Positions 8,058 to 15,254 of a stretch of DNA of 48,800 nt are shown piece after piece. This DNA comes from Limivivens sp034101475. GTDB taxonomy: Bacteria; Bacillota; Clostridia; Lachnospirales; Lachnospiraceae. Positions within the stretch are counted from its first letter, which is position 1, and every line of letters begins with the position of its first letter. The notes beneath the pieces are model-generated. The model was not told the DNA's origin. It was given only the letters and a program-made list of their open reading frames with translations, and made no database searches. The position numbers were made by a program, and so were the translations under genes. The DNA lies in contig JAXEJQ010000111.1 in the NCBI GenBank assembly GCA_034101475.1, forward strand, positions 1 through 48,800. Reading direction: 5' to 3'.

Positions 8058-8627
8058 CTAACTGATCTTGCCCGGTTTTTCTGCCGCACGCAGAAAAGCC
8101 TGCCTGCTCGCGCCCTGAAACAGTTCGTCGATCCGGATTCCGTTTTTCAGAATGTCATAGTTCATTCCGTTATCCAGCCAGTCCAGGATTATGCCGACCA
8201 GCATACATTTGTAAAAGCGGATCAGAAGGACTCTGTCTTCCGGACGGATCGACATTCCAGCAGAAATTGTATCAATATACTGGGTTACCGCATACAGGGC
8301 GCTTCGTTCCAGCTGGTTCAGGAAGACTTCGCGCTGAATGGATCGATAAATGTGGAGCATTGCTTTTTTTCGCTCCAGACTGTGCTGAACAATCGGTGTA
8401 AGACAATCAATGGATGAGCCACATTTACTGTAGGTCCGGATGATCTCATCGGCATCAGCTCTGATCGTACTTTCCAGCAGCTCCGGGATATCATGAAAAT
8501 GATAGTAAAAGGTATTGCGGTTAATCTGACAGCGGTCTACAATGTCTTTTACTGTAATTTTGTTGTACGGCCTTTCCTCCAGCAATTCCCAGAAGGCCGC
8601 TACAATCGCATCTTTTGTACGGTTCAT
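8058..8627 (-). CDS. TetR/AcrR family transcriptional regulator
   Basis: A 189-residue DNA-binding repressor-type protein. The N-terminal helix-turn-helix is clear (about 22-45: ITVKDIVDRCQINRNTFYYHF), and the C-terminal domain resembles that of DhaS-like TetR regulators. Members usually control an adjacent efflux pump or catabolic operon. Here the divergent and neighbouring genes are a Uma2 protein and a HicB-like protein, so the target is unclear. The start at 8627 has no strong ribosome site; AGGTAATACT precedes it. A repeat module lies just upstream (8656-8698), where its operator would be expected. Confidence 0.88.
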   Translation of the reverse strand: MNRTKDAIVAAFWELLEERPYNKITVKDIVDRCQINRNTFYYHFHDIPELLESTIRADADEIIRTYSKCGSSIDCLTPIVQHSLERKKAMLHIYRSIQREVFLNQLERSALYAVTQYIDTISAGMSIRPEDRVLLIRFYKCMLVGIILDWLDNGMNYDILKNGIRIDELFQGASRQAFLRAAEKPGKIS

Positions 8628-8655
8628 AATAGTATTACCTGAAAATCGATGGCAA

Positions 8656-8698
8656 GCTCATTTGTCGGGTAACTCATCAGATCGGGTAACTCATCAGA
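8656..8698 (+). repeat. Repeat module C copy 1, with a 17-bp tandem duplication
   Basis: The 22-bp module at 8656-8677 is identical to the one at 9058-9079 and has one mismatch to 39691-39712. Its core is catttgtcgggtaactcat. Within it the 17-bp unit tcgggtaactcatcaga is repeated exactly in tandem (8665-8681, 8682-8698). It lies in the gap upstream of the TetR gene. Confidence 0.85.
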
Positions 8699-8730
8699 TT
8701 ATGAAACGGGGGTGGCCGCAGCCATCCCCG

Positions 8731-9006
8731 TCACTCATCCCATCCATCGGTAAAGCGGATGTTTACCGAAATATTTCGCACAATATCACCTTTCAGCAGG
8801 CACAGATCTCCTTCGTCTGAAACGGGCGGAAGCTCACCTTCCTCGGAAAGCTCCAGAGAAATCCAGTCGCAGGCAGCGTCATTGGCCCGCTCAATCGCCT
8901 CGTCCAGGGTATCCCCTTCGGAACAGCAACTTTCCAGATCCGGGAAAAATCCTCTGTATGTGCCGGATTCCGTCTTTCGAAAAACCGCCGGATAAACAAA
9001 TTTCAT
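8731..9006 (-). CDS. HicB-like protein (antitoxin family), no HicA partner visible
   Basis: A 91-residue HicB-family protein: the partial RNase H-like fold is shown by YPAVFRKTESGTYRGFFPDLESCCSEGDTLDEAIERANDAACDWI. In type II toxin-antitoxin pairs HicB neutralises the HicA mRNA interferase. No HicA-like small gene is present on either side (9007-9208 and 8628-8730 hold repeats and a tRNA terminator), so this is an orphan or a stand-alone HicB-like protein. There is no C-terminal DNA-binding extension. A strong GAGGAGG site precedes the start. Confidence 0.85.
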   Translation of the reverse strand: MKFVYPAVFRKTESGTYRGFFPDLESCCSEGDTLDEAIERANDAACDWISLELSEEGELPPVSDEGDLCLLKGDIVRNISVNIRFTDGWDE

Positions 9007-9040
9007 AAGAGTCCTCCTCTTTTGGATTCTATATTATGAT

Positions 9041-9079
9041 GATGTTGGGGTCAAAAGGCTCATTTGTCGGGTAACTCAT
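9041..9079 (+). repeat. Fragment of palindromic element A joined to repeat module C copy 2
   Basis: 9041-9057 equals the first 17 bases of element A (gatgttggggtcaaaag). It is joined directly to the 22-bp module C (9058-9079), identical to 8656-8677. The fragment sits 34 nt upstream of the hicB-like start and in the same orientation to that gene as the other A copies are to theirs. Confidence 0.85.
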
Positions 9080-9208
9080 ATTATTATGTCATACGTACAA
9101 AGTTCCTCCATTTCCCACCATTTTCCCAAACGTAAGTTCTGATAACTTCTGTGATAACTTTTTCGTTTTGAGATACGGAAAAACCCTGTATTTTAGGCAA
9201 AAAAAGAC

Positions 9209-9281
9209 TGGAGCATACGGGACTTGAACCCGTGACCTCCACACTGCCAGTGTGGCGCGCTCCCAACTGCGCTAATGCCCC
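9209..9281 (-). tRNA. tRNA-Ala with anticodon GGC
   Basis: A 73-nt cloverleaf on the minus strand. The acceptor stem GGGGCAT / ATGCTCC has the G3-U70 pair that identifies alanine tRNAs. The anticodon stem CCACA / TGTGG closes the loop CTGGCAG, giving anticodon GGC. The T-arm GGTTCAAGTCC is standard. A run of T follows on the minus strand. Confidence 0.95.
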
Positions 9282-9292
9282 ATGTCTTCTAC

Positions 9293-9321
9293 ATTATACT
9301 AGATAATTCCTGAATAATCAA
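9293..9321 (-). promoter_or_regulatory. Promoter of tRNA-Ala
   Basis: On the minus strand TTGATT (9316-9321), a 17-nt spacer and a perfect TATAAT (9293-9298), 12 nt before the tRNA. Confidence 0.8.
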
Positions 9322-9448
9322 GCAAAATTTTCACGAATTCAGGATAAATTTCCCTTTACTGTAACTACTTAGCCTAACGGCTGAGCAAATGTACGCAAAA
9401 CGAAGGATATGAGAAGTCTGAATTTTTTCTTATGATTGTAACAAATTC

Positions 9449-9477
9449 TTGCAGTTGCCTTTTCTTTTTAGTATAAT
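9449..9477 (+). promoter_or_regulatory. Promoter of the zinc-ribbon protein gene
   Basis: TTGCAG at 9449-9454, a 17-nt spacer and TATAAT at 9472-9477, about 65 nt upstream of the start codon. Confidence 0.75.
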
Positions 9478-9541
9478 GAAGAAAACGAAATAAAAGAACC
9501 TGTTTTTTCAATGGGCGAACAGAAAGAGAAGGTGTTAAGGT

Positions 9542-10129
9542 ATGGCATTTCTGGACAGAGTAAATGAACTTGCAAAAAATGTGGCGAAGGATATCATGGA
9601 TGCGACGAAGAACATTGGAGATGTTACGAACGAAACCATCGAGTCCACCAAGCTGAATGCGAAGATTGCTCCGGAGAAAAGAAGTCTGGATGCAGAGATG
9701 AAGAAGATTGGTGAATATTATTACCAGAAGTATAAGGATGGAGAAAGCCTGGAGGAAGGCGTCCTGGAATTCTGTGCAGAGGCAGATATCCACCGAGGGA
9801 AAATCGAAGAGCTGGAGCGGATGATTGCGGAGATCGAAGCTGCTCGAATCAAGCGGGAAGAAGCCAAGGTGCAGGAGGAAGCTGAGAAGGCTGCAGAGGT
9901 GGAGGTCGTTGAGGAGCCTGAGAAGGAAACAGTGGCATGTCCGCAGTGCGGTGCGGAGAACGGCGCGCATATGAATTTCTGCTCTCAGTGCGGCGCGAAG
10001 CTGGAAATTCAGGAAGAACCGGAAAAAGAAGAGGAGCCGGAAGAACCCCTGAAGTTCTGTCCGAACTGCGGGAAAGAGCTGGAACCGGGGATGAAATTCT
10101 GCGGCAGCTGCGGAACGAAGCTTCCGTAA
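9542..10129 (+). CDS. Coiled-coil protein with two C-terminal zinc ribbons
   Basis: A 195-residue cytoplasmic protein of unknown function. Residues 1-125 are mostly helical and charged (likely coiled coil), with no membrane segment. Two double-CxxC zinc ribbons follow: Cys133/136/147/150 and Cys173/176/187/190, separated by an acidic EEPEKEEEPEEP linker. Such DUF-type zinc-ribbon proteins are common in Firmicutes, often near membrane or stress genes, but have no established role. It is a single-gene unit with its own promoter and a strong terminator. Confidence 0.85.
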   Translation: MAFLDRVNELAKNVAKDIMDATKNIGDVTNETIESTKLNAKIAPEKRSLDAEMKKIGEYYYQKYKDGESLEEGVLEFCAEADIHRGKIEELERMIAEIEAARIKREEAKVQEEAEKAAEVEVVEEPEKETVACPQCGAENGAHMNFCSQCGAKLEIQEEPEKEEEPEEPLKFCPNCGKELEPGMKFCGSCGTKLP

Positions 10130-10157
10130 ATGTCCGTCGAAAGAGAGTAAAAATGGA

Positions 10158-10190
10158 GGGAATCTGTCTGCGGGTCAGATTCCCTTTTTT
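10158..10190 (+). terminator. Terminator after the zinc-ribbon gene
   Basis: A perfect 9-bp stem (gggaatctg / cagattccc), 9-nt loop, then six T. Confidence 0.92.
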
Positions 10191-10237
10191 CAGAGCGCCA
10201 AACAGGACGTGCAGAATGCAGGGAAAGGTGGAACGGG

Positions 10238-11512
10238 ATGATTCAGAGAAGCAGCTATACAGATTTAATTAAGCTTTATATGAATAAACCTTTTATCAAG
10301 GTGATTACGGGGATTCACCGATGCGGAAAGTCGACGGCGCTGATGTGGATCCGGCAGGAACTGCAGAAACGCGGAGTCCCTTACCAGGACATTCTGTATA
10401 TAAATTTTGAAGCGCTCCGTCATGGAAAAATCCGGGATGGAGAAACGCTTCTCCGGGCTGTGAGACAGCAGAGAACGGAGCAGGGAGAAAATCAGGGTCA
10501 GGGGCAAAAACCAGATCAGGAACAGCATCCGGATCAGAACGCAGAACAGGGCCGGAAACGGTATCTGCTTCTGGATGAGATTCAGTACCTGCCAGGCTGG
10601 GAGCGGGTGGTGAAGACCCTTTATGAAAGGGAAAACTGTGATCTTTATCTGACCGGATCAAGGGCCGGGATACTGGAGAGTCCGGAAGCTGCCTTGATTG
10701 CCAGAAACTGTGTTCAGATCCGTATGTATCCGTATTCTTTTTCAGAGTATCTGGAGCAGTTTGGGGAGGAGGAGAGTGGCGCGGACCGGGAGTCCTGTTT
10801 TCGGAATTTTTTCATCTATGGAAGTATGCCGGGGATCCATGGACTGAAGAAGGAGGAAGAAGGGATCTGGCAGTATCTGCTGGATGTCTGCCGGGCCGGG
10901 ATTCTGCAGGACGCAGTTCGGGAAAGCAACCTGCGAAATGTGGGGCAGCTCTGGATGCTTCTGGAATATCTGGCAGATCATCTGGGAGAACCGTTGTCAG
11001 CAAAGACCATTTCCGACGGGATGAACAGGAACGGACGCCAGATCAGCAAGGATACGGTCTATGCCATGCTGAAGGCCCTGGAGAGCGGCCATCTGATTTA
11101 TCGTGCCAGACGTTATGACCTGAAGGCGGAGCGGGTTGTGGAAGCCAGGGAAAAATATTATTTTACGGACTGGGGAATGTGCCATGCGATAAAAGGCGTC
11201 TGCAGGGAAAAGGTCTGCGGCGTGCTGGAAAACATGGTATGCATGGAGCTGCTGGCCAGAGGATTCCGGGTTTACCGTGGAAAGATCGGGAGAAAGGAAT
11301 TTGATTTTCTGGCGGAGCGGGGAAGGGAGCATATCTGCATTCAGGTACGGGAACGGGTGTCAGGAGAGACGCTGGAGGAGGCGGCAGGCCCCTTTGTCCG
11401 GCTGAAGGGCGGCTATCAAAAGCTGATTTTGTCCATGGATGAAGAGGATGGCAGAACCGGAAAAAATGAGATCCGCCACAGAAATCTTCTGGCATTTCTG
11501 GAAAATATCTGA
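10238..11512 (+). CDS. AAA family ATPase with DUF4143 C-terminal domain
   Basis: A 424-residue ATPase of the widespread AAA_14/DUF4143 type. The P-loop is GIHRCGKS (25-32) and the Walker B is LLLDEIQYL (110-118), followed by the sensor-like YLTGSRAG. The second half carries a winged-helix-like segment and a DUF4143 region with a restriction-nuclease-like EFDFLAERG motif near residue 350. Between Walker A and B there is a Gln/Glu/Asp-rich insert (about 77-106) that looks like a low-complexity expansion. Function in cells is unknown; the family is frequent in gut Clostridia and Bacteroidetes and often lies in accessory DNA. It has its own unit after a terminator. Confidence 0.88.
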   Translation: MIQRSSYTDLIKLYMNKPFIKVITGIHRCGKSTALMWIRQELQKRGVPYQDILYINFEALRHGKIRDGETLLRAVRQQRTEQGENQGQGQKPDQEQHPDQNAEQGRKRYLLLDEIQYLPGWERVVKTLYERENCDLYLTGSRAGILESPEAALIARNCVQIRMYPYSFSEYLEQFGEEESGADRESCFRNFFIYGSMPGIHGLKKEEEGIWQYLLDVCRAGILQDAVRESNLRNVGQLWMLLEYLADHLGEPLSAKTISDGMNRNGRQISKDTVYAMLKALESGHLIYRARRYDLKAERVVEAREKYYFTDWGMCHAIKGVCREKVCGVLENMVCMELLARGFRVYRGKIGRKEFDFLAERGREHICIQVRERVSGETLEEAAGPFVRLKGGYQKLILSMDEEDGRTGKNEIRHRNLLAFLENI

Positions 11513-11528
11513 TCTGCGGATATTTTTT
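11503..11528 (+). terminator. Weak terminator overlapping the end of the ATPase gene
   Basis: A 7-bp stem (aaatatc / gatattt) spanning the stop codon, ending in a run of six T. Confidence 0.45.
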
Positions 11529-11552
11529 GGCGGATTCTGCGAAAAAATTTGC

Positions 11553-11580
11553 TTGCATAATCCGGGTGCTATATTATAAT
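11553..11580 (+). promoter_or_regulatory. Promoter of folC
   Basis: TTGCAT at 11553-11558, a 16-nt spacer and a perfect TATAAT at 11575-11580. The resulting leader of about 140 nt contains a full copy of palindromic element A. Confidence 0.65.
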
Positions 11581-11632
11581 AGGGTAGTAAAATCGTATCC
11601 GAGAAATACGGGACGGATACATAAATCTATTA

Positions 11633-11711
11633 TTACTATGATGCCAGGATTGGGGGAGTGCGAAGCACGGAACAATCCGTATGGCATCTTTTGACCCCAA
11701 CATCTTACTAT
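11633..11711 (-). mobile_element. Palindromic element A, copy 1, with 7-bp flanking direct repeats
   Basis: The 65-bp element (11640-11704) reads in reverse orientation relative to 23182-23246 and is nearly identical. It is flanked by a perfect direct repeat ttactat (11633-11639 and 11705-11711), like a target-site duplication. Its arms gatgcca/tggcatc, ggatt-/aatcc and gtgc/gcac form a nested hairpin followed by TTTTGACC in the direction of folC. It encodes no protein, so if mobile it would need a transposase elsewhere. Confidence 0.8.
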
Positions 11712-11718
11712 TTATGAA

Positions 11719-13038
11719 GTGGTGAAAACATTGAATTATACAGAAGCAGTGGAATACATTAATGAGATTCCAAAATTTACAACAAAGAATAAATTCGAAC
11801 ATACGACAGAGATGATGCGGAGGCTGGGACATCCGGAGCGGAGCATGAAAATCATTCATGTGGCAGGGACCAACGGAAAGGGTTCCGTCTGCGCTTTCCT
11901 GGCTTCCATGCTGATTCGCGCCGGGAAGCGGACAGGCCTTTTTACTTCCCCTCATCTGGTGAAGATCAATGAGCGTTTCCAGGTGAATCATACCGAGGTG
12001 ACAGATCAGGAGTTTCTGGACGCGTTCCTTGAGGTGATGGAAACGGTAAAGGAGATGCAGAGGGATGGTCTGCCTCATCCTACTTATTTTGAACTGCTTT
12101 ATGCGCTGGGAATGGTGCTGTTTGCCAGAAAGCAGGTGGAGTTCTGTGTGCTGGAGACCGGTCTTGGAGGCCGTCTGGATGCGACCAATACGGTGGAGCA
12201 TCCCATAGCGACGGTGATTACTTCCATCAGCCTGGATCATACGGAATATCTGGGGAATACCATTCCGGAGATTGCCTGGGAAAAGGCCGGCATTATCAAA
12301 CCGGGGGTTCCGGTGATTTATGACGGCAGGAATCCTGAGGCCGGGGAGGTGATCCGCAGACGGGCAGAGGAGCTTGGCAGCCAGGCTGTGGGCCTTCATG
12401 AGGAAATGTATGAAGTTTTCCTTAAGACAGACAAAAGCATTGATTTTTCCCTGCAGGTTGGGTATTATGAGAATACCAGAGTGACTGTGCCCTATCTTGC
12501 GGAATATCAGGTGGTAAACAGTTCTCTGGCATTGATGGCCATGGAGGTCATTGACCCGGATCATACGATTTCTCTGGAAACCCGTCTTCAGGGCATTCGG
12601 GAAACCCGCTGGCAGGGCCGGATGGAGACGGTGATGCCGGGTGTGGTGCTGGATGGAGCGCATAATGAGGACGGCGTCGCGCAGTTTGTCAAAACGGTCC
12701 GGGGTCTGCAGGAGGATCACCGGATTGTGATGCTGTTTTCCGCGGTGGTGGAGAAGAATTTCGAGAAGATGATTGAGACGATCTGTACCCAGACGAAGCT
12801 TTCGGCAGTGGTGGTGACGGAGATCAAAGGAAGCCGGAATGAACCTGCCGGGGAGTTGGGACGCATTTTTGAGAACTATACGAAGGCTCCGGTGACAGTG
12901 GTGCCGGATATTGCGGATGCGTTTGAAGAAGCTTTGCGTCAGAAGGAGGATGGCATGCTGTTCTGTGTGGGTTCTCTTTATCTGGTGGGCGAGCTGAAAG
13001 GAATCCTGCGCGCCCGGAAAAGCAGCGAATGTTCTTAA
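11719..13038 (+). CDS. folC: Folylpolyglutamate synthase / dihydrofolate synthase
   Basis: This is a Mur-ligase-family enzyme that adds glutamate to dihydropteroate and to reduced folates, in the cytoplasm. The 439-residue protein has the ATP loop GTNGKGS (50-56), the family motif TSPHLVKINERF, and LETGLGGRLDATN. The start is uncertain: GTG at 11719 and 11722 lack a good ribosome site. TTG at 11731 lies about 8 nt after GTGGTG and would give the usual short N-terminus (LNYTEAVEYI). The leader carries element A 15-27 nt upstream. A 51-codon gene follows after a 12-nt gap. Confidence 0.93.
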   Translation: MVKTLNYTEAVEYINEIPKFTTKNKFEHTTEMMRRLGHPERSMKIIHVAGTNGKGSVCAFLASMLIRAGKRTGLFTSPHLVKINERFQVNHTEVTDQEFLDAFLEVMETVKEMQRDGLPHPTYFELLYALGMVLFARKQVEFCVLETGLGGRLDATNTVEHPIATVITSISLDHTEYLGNTIPEIAWEKAGIIKPGVPVIYDGRNPEAGEVIRRRAEELGSQAVGLHEEMYEVFLKTDKSIDFSLQVGYYENTRVTVPYLAEYQVVNSSLALMAMEVIDPDHTISLETRLQGIRETRWQGRMETVMPGVVLDGAHNEDGVAQFVKTVRGLQEDHRIVMLFSAVVEKNFEKMIETICTQTKLSAVVVTEIKGSRNEPAGELGRIFENYTKAPVTVVPDIADAFEEALRQKEDGMLFCVGSLYLVGELKGILRARKSSECS

Positions 13039-13050
13039 GGAGAAATACGG

Positions 13051-13206
13051 ATGATTAATTACGAAGAAGAATTAAAAAAGTTTCGTCCCAGCCTGGATGT
13101 AAATGAGGCTGAGGATGCGATTTACAACAGAGACTTTACGGATGTCACCGATATCCTGAAGGAATTGATTAACGATGAGAAAAAGAAAAATAAGGGGAAT
13201 TTATGA
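13051..13206 (+). CDS. Small conserved-looking protein of 51 residues, translationally coupled to the TPR protein
   Basis: The frame runs ATG 13051 to TGA 13204-13206 and is preceded by AAGGAG at a good distance. The product is highly charged and helical (starts MINYEEELKKF, ends KKKNKGNL), with no membrane segment or cysteine. Its stop overlaps the start of the next gene (ATGA at 13203-13206), a clear coupling arrangement. I do not recognise a family. Its position between folC and a membrane TPR protein suggests it works with the latter. Confidence 0.75.
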   Translation: MINYEEELKKFRPSLDVNEAEDAIYNRDFTDVTDILKELINDEKKKNKGNL

Positions 13207-14750
13207 ATTGTATATACTGTGGAACGCCGCTTTCCGGGATTGATTACTGTACCGGCTGCGGTGCGGACGTTACCCTGCAGAAGCGGATTATCCGCATATC
13301 GAACCTGCTTTACAATGAAGGGCTTGAGAAGGCCACGGTTCGGGATCTTTCCGGCGCCATTGTCTGTCTGAAACGAAGCCTGAAGTTTAATAAGGAAAAC
13401 ATTGCGGCCAGGAATCTGCTGGGACTGGTTTATTTTGAAACCGGGGAGGTGGTTGCGGCCCTCAGCGAGTGGGTGATCAGCAAGAATATGAATGTGCCGG
13501 ACAATGCGGCAGATCTGTATATTGCCAGACTCCAGGCCAATAAAAACAAGCTGGATGCTATCAACCAGACGATCCGGAAATACAATCAGGCCCTGCTTTA
13601 CTGCCGGCAGGATAACGAGGATATGGCGATTATCCAGCTGAAGAAGGTTCTGTCCCAGAATCCGAAGCTGATCAAAGCCTATCATCTGCTGGCGCTTCTG
13701 TATCTGAAACGGCAGGAGTATGAGAAGGCCAGAAAGCTGCTGAAAAAGGCGGCGTATATTGACGCCACGAATACGACGACCCTGCGGTATCTCCAGGAAG
13801 TGGAGGCGGCTACCGGCATCAGCACCAGCCTGGATGTGAAGCGGAAGAAAAAGTATGCGAAAGAGGAAAAAATCAATCACTTCAACGGCACGACCACGTA
13901 CATGAGCGGGAATGAAATGATTATCCAGCCTGCCACCTTCCGGGACAGCTCCGCGCTTGCCACTTTTATCAATATCTGTCTGGGGCTGATTCTGGGAGGG
14001 GCCATTGTGTGGTTCCTTGTGGTTCCCGGGACAAAGCAGAGCATCTACGCGGATGCGAATAAGCAGATTACGGATGCCAATTCCAAAATGGCAGCAGAGG
14101 TATCCAGGGTTCAGGGACTGGAGGATGAGATCGCCGAGTACCAGGCAAAGGTGGATGAAGCGAACCAGACCATGGAAGAAGCGAAGAAAAAAGCAGAATC
14201 CTATGATGAACTGCTGGAGGCGTCCAGACTGTTCGTCAGCGGAGATCAGACGGCTGCCGCTGAGGCACTGAATGAAATCAATGCCGCGAGCCTGGACGGA
14301 GAGGGCGAGAAGCTCTATAACGCCATTCTGGACAATGTCAAGACTCTGATGTTCAATAACTACCGGAATGCCGGAGATATCGCCTATGTGGGCGGGGATT
14401 ACGTCACGGCGATCCAGAATTATGAGCAGGCGGTTCAGGTGAATCCGGATGACTATGAGACCCTTCAGCTTCTGGGAATGTCTTACTGGTATGCAGGAGA
14501 TACGGACACCTCCGATGGAGTGTTTAAGGAATTTATTCAGAAATTCCCGGCACAGGCTTATCTGGTAGAGGGATATATCGTCAATCAGGGCGCTTTGGCC
14601 AGAAACAGTGAGGCGGACGCGGAGGGAAATCCGGTTCCGGAGACGGACGCAGAGGGGAATCCGATTCCGGAAACTGATGCGGAGGGGAATCCCATCCCGG
14701 AGACCGATGGGGAGGGGAATCCCATGGACACACCGGGGGAAGAGTACTGA
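13203..14750 (+). CDS. Membrane-anchored TPR protein with an N-terminal zinc ribbon
   Basis: The 515-residue protein has a zinc ribbon at the extreme N-terminus (Cys3/6/16/19), then cytoplasmic tetratricopeptide repeats (about 40-205). One transmembrane helix follows (253-275), then a coiled coil (about 285-345) and further TPRs (about 355-465) outside the membrane. It ends with a Pro/Glu/Asn-rich tail of four 10-residue repeats (DAEGNPxPET). It looks like a scaffold linking a cytoplasmic and an outer assembly; the partner is unknown. It overlaps the preceding 51-residue gene by 4 nt and ends before a strong terminator. The tail repeat is probably variable in length among strains. Confidence 0.85.
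   Translation: MNCIYCGTPLSGIDYCTGCGADVTLQKRIIRISNLLYNEGLEKATVRDLSGAIVCLKRSLKFNKENIAARNLLGLVYFETGEVVAALSEWVISKNMNVPDNAADLYIARLQANKNKLDAINQTIRKYNQALLYCRQDNEDMAIIQLKKVLSQNPKLIKAYHLLALLYLKRQEYEKARKLLKKAAYIDATNTTTLRYLQEVEAATGISTSLDVKRKKKYAKEEKINHFNGTTTYMSGNEMIIQPATFRDSSALATFINICLGLILGGAIVWFLVVPGTKQSIYADANKQITDANSKMAAEVSRVQGLEDEIAEYQAKVDEANQTMEEAKKKAESYDELLEASRLFVSGDQTAAAEALNEINAASLDGEGEKLYNAILDNVKTLMFNNYRNAGDIAYVGGDYVTAIQNYEQAVQVNPDDYETLQLLGMSYWYAGDTDTSDGVFKEFIQKFPAQAYLVEGYIVNQGALARNSEADAEGNPVPETDAEGNPIPETDAEGNPIPETDGEGNPMDTPGEEY
14616..14732 (+). repeat. In-frame 30-bp tandem repeats at the end of the TPR gene
   Basis: Three full 30-bp units and one partial unit encode DAEGNPVPET, DAEGNPIPET, DAEGNPIPET and DGEGNPMDT. 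The period of 10 codons keeps the frame when copies are gained or lost. Confidence 0.9.
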
Positions 14751-14814
14751 TTGAAACAATTCTCCGGCATTCGGAGAAGGTACAGGAATACAAAAGAGAA
14801 ACCTCGCAGGCAGA

Positions 14815-14857
14815 GGATGCTTGGAAAACTTTCCGAAGTTTTCACGGCATCCTTTTT
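14815..14857 (+). terminator. Strong terminator between the TPR gene and spoIIAA
   Basis: Outer stem ggatgc/gcatcc and inner perfect stem gaaaactt/aagttttc with a TCC loop, followed by five T. Confidence 0.9.
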
Positions 14858-14904
14858 CTGTGCGCGGAAGCAGGAAAATGACAGGATGGAAATGAGGGTT
14901 TTCA

Positions 14905-15240
14905 ATGGAGGATAATTTTGTAATTCAGGGGACGAATCTCACAATTTTTGTTCCGGCAGAGCTGGATCACCACAATGCGGAGCAGCTGAAGATCCGGGCG
15001 GACCAGCTGATTCAGAGGAGAAATATCCGAAGCATTATTTTTGATTTCGGAAAAACCGGTTTTATGGACAGCTCCGGTATCGGCATGATCATGGGGCGCT
15101 ATAAGAATATGCGGTTTATGGGAGGCACGGTCATTGCTATCCGGGTAAATGAAAGGATCCGCCGGATTCTGACGCTTTCCGGGGTTTACAAATACATCGA
15201 TATTTATGAGGGTCTGCCGCAGCAGTCAACGCTTTTATAA
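14905..15240 (+). CDS. spoIIAA: Anti-sigma F factor antagonist SpoIIAA
   Basis: A 111-residue STAS-domain protein. Its unphosphorylated form binds SpoIIAB and releases sigma F in the forespore. The phosphorylation motif MDSSGIG is intact, with Ser57 as the expected target of SpoIIAB. It is the first gene of spoIIAA-spoIIAB-sigF, starting 47 nt after a strong terminator. I could not find a clean sigma-H promoter in that gap: GCAGGAAAA at 14870-14878 resembles a sigma-H -35, but no matching -10 is correctly spaced. Confidence 0.95.
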   Translation: MEDNFVIQGTNLTIFVPAELDHHNAEQLKIRADQLIQRRNIRSIIFDFGKTGFMDSSGIGMIMGRYKNMRFMGGTVIAIRVNERIRRILTLSGVYKYIDIYEGLPQQSTLL

Positions 15241-15254
15241 GGGGGGGGAAAACC

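Noticed and set aside
8628..9080. CRISPR array or hicA toxin gene near the hicB-like gene
   Set aside because: The repeats here are not regularly spaced with unique spacers, and no frame of HicA size with its motif exists on either strand.
9084..9266. 60-codon frame across tRNA-Ala
   Set aside because: It contains most of the tRNA gene; the peptide GSVEVTGSSPVCS is the usual spurious translation of a tRNA.
11640..11704. Insertion sequence with transposase
   Set aside because: Element A is only 65 bp and non-coding; no transposase gene or fragment was found in the window, so only a MITE-like nature is considered.
13122..14759. 545-codon minus-strand frame opposite the TPR protein
   Set aside because: The plus-strand gene has zinc ribbon, TPR, membrane helix and a coupled start; the antisense frame has none of these.
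14870..14904. Sigma-H promoter for spoIIAA
   Set aside because: GCAGGAAAA resembles a sigma-H -35, but no -10 of the right pattern lies at the right distance.
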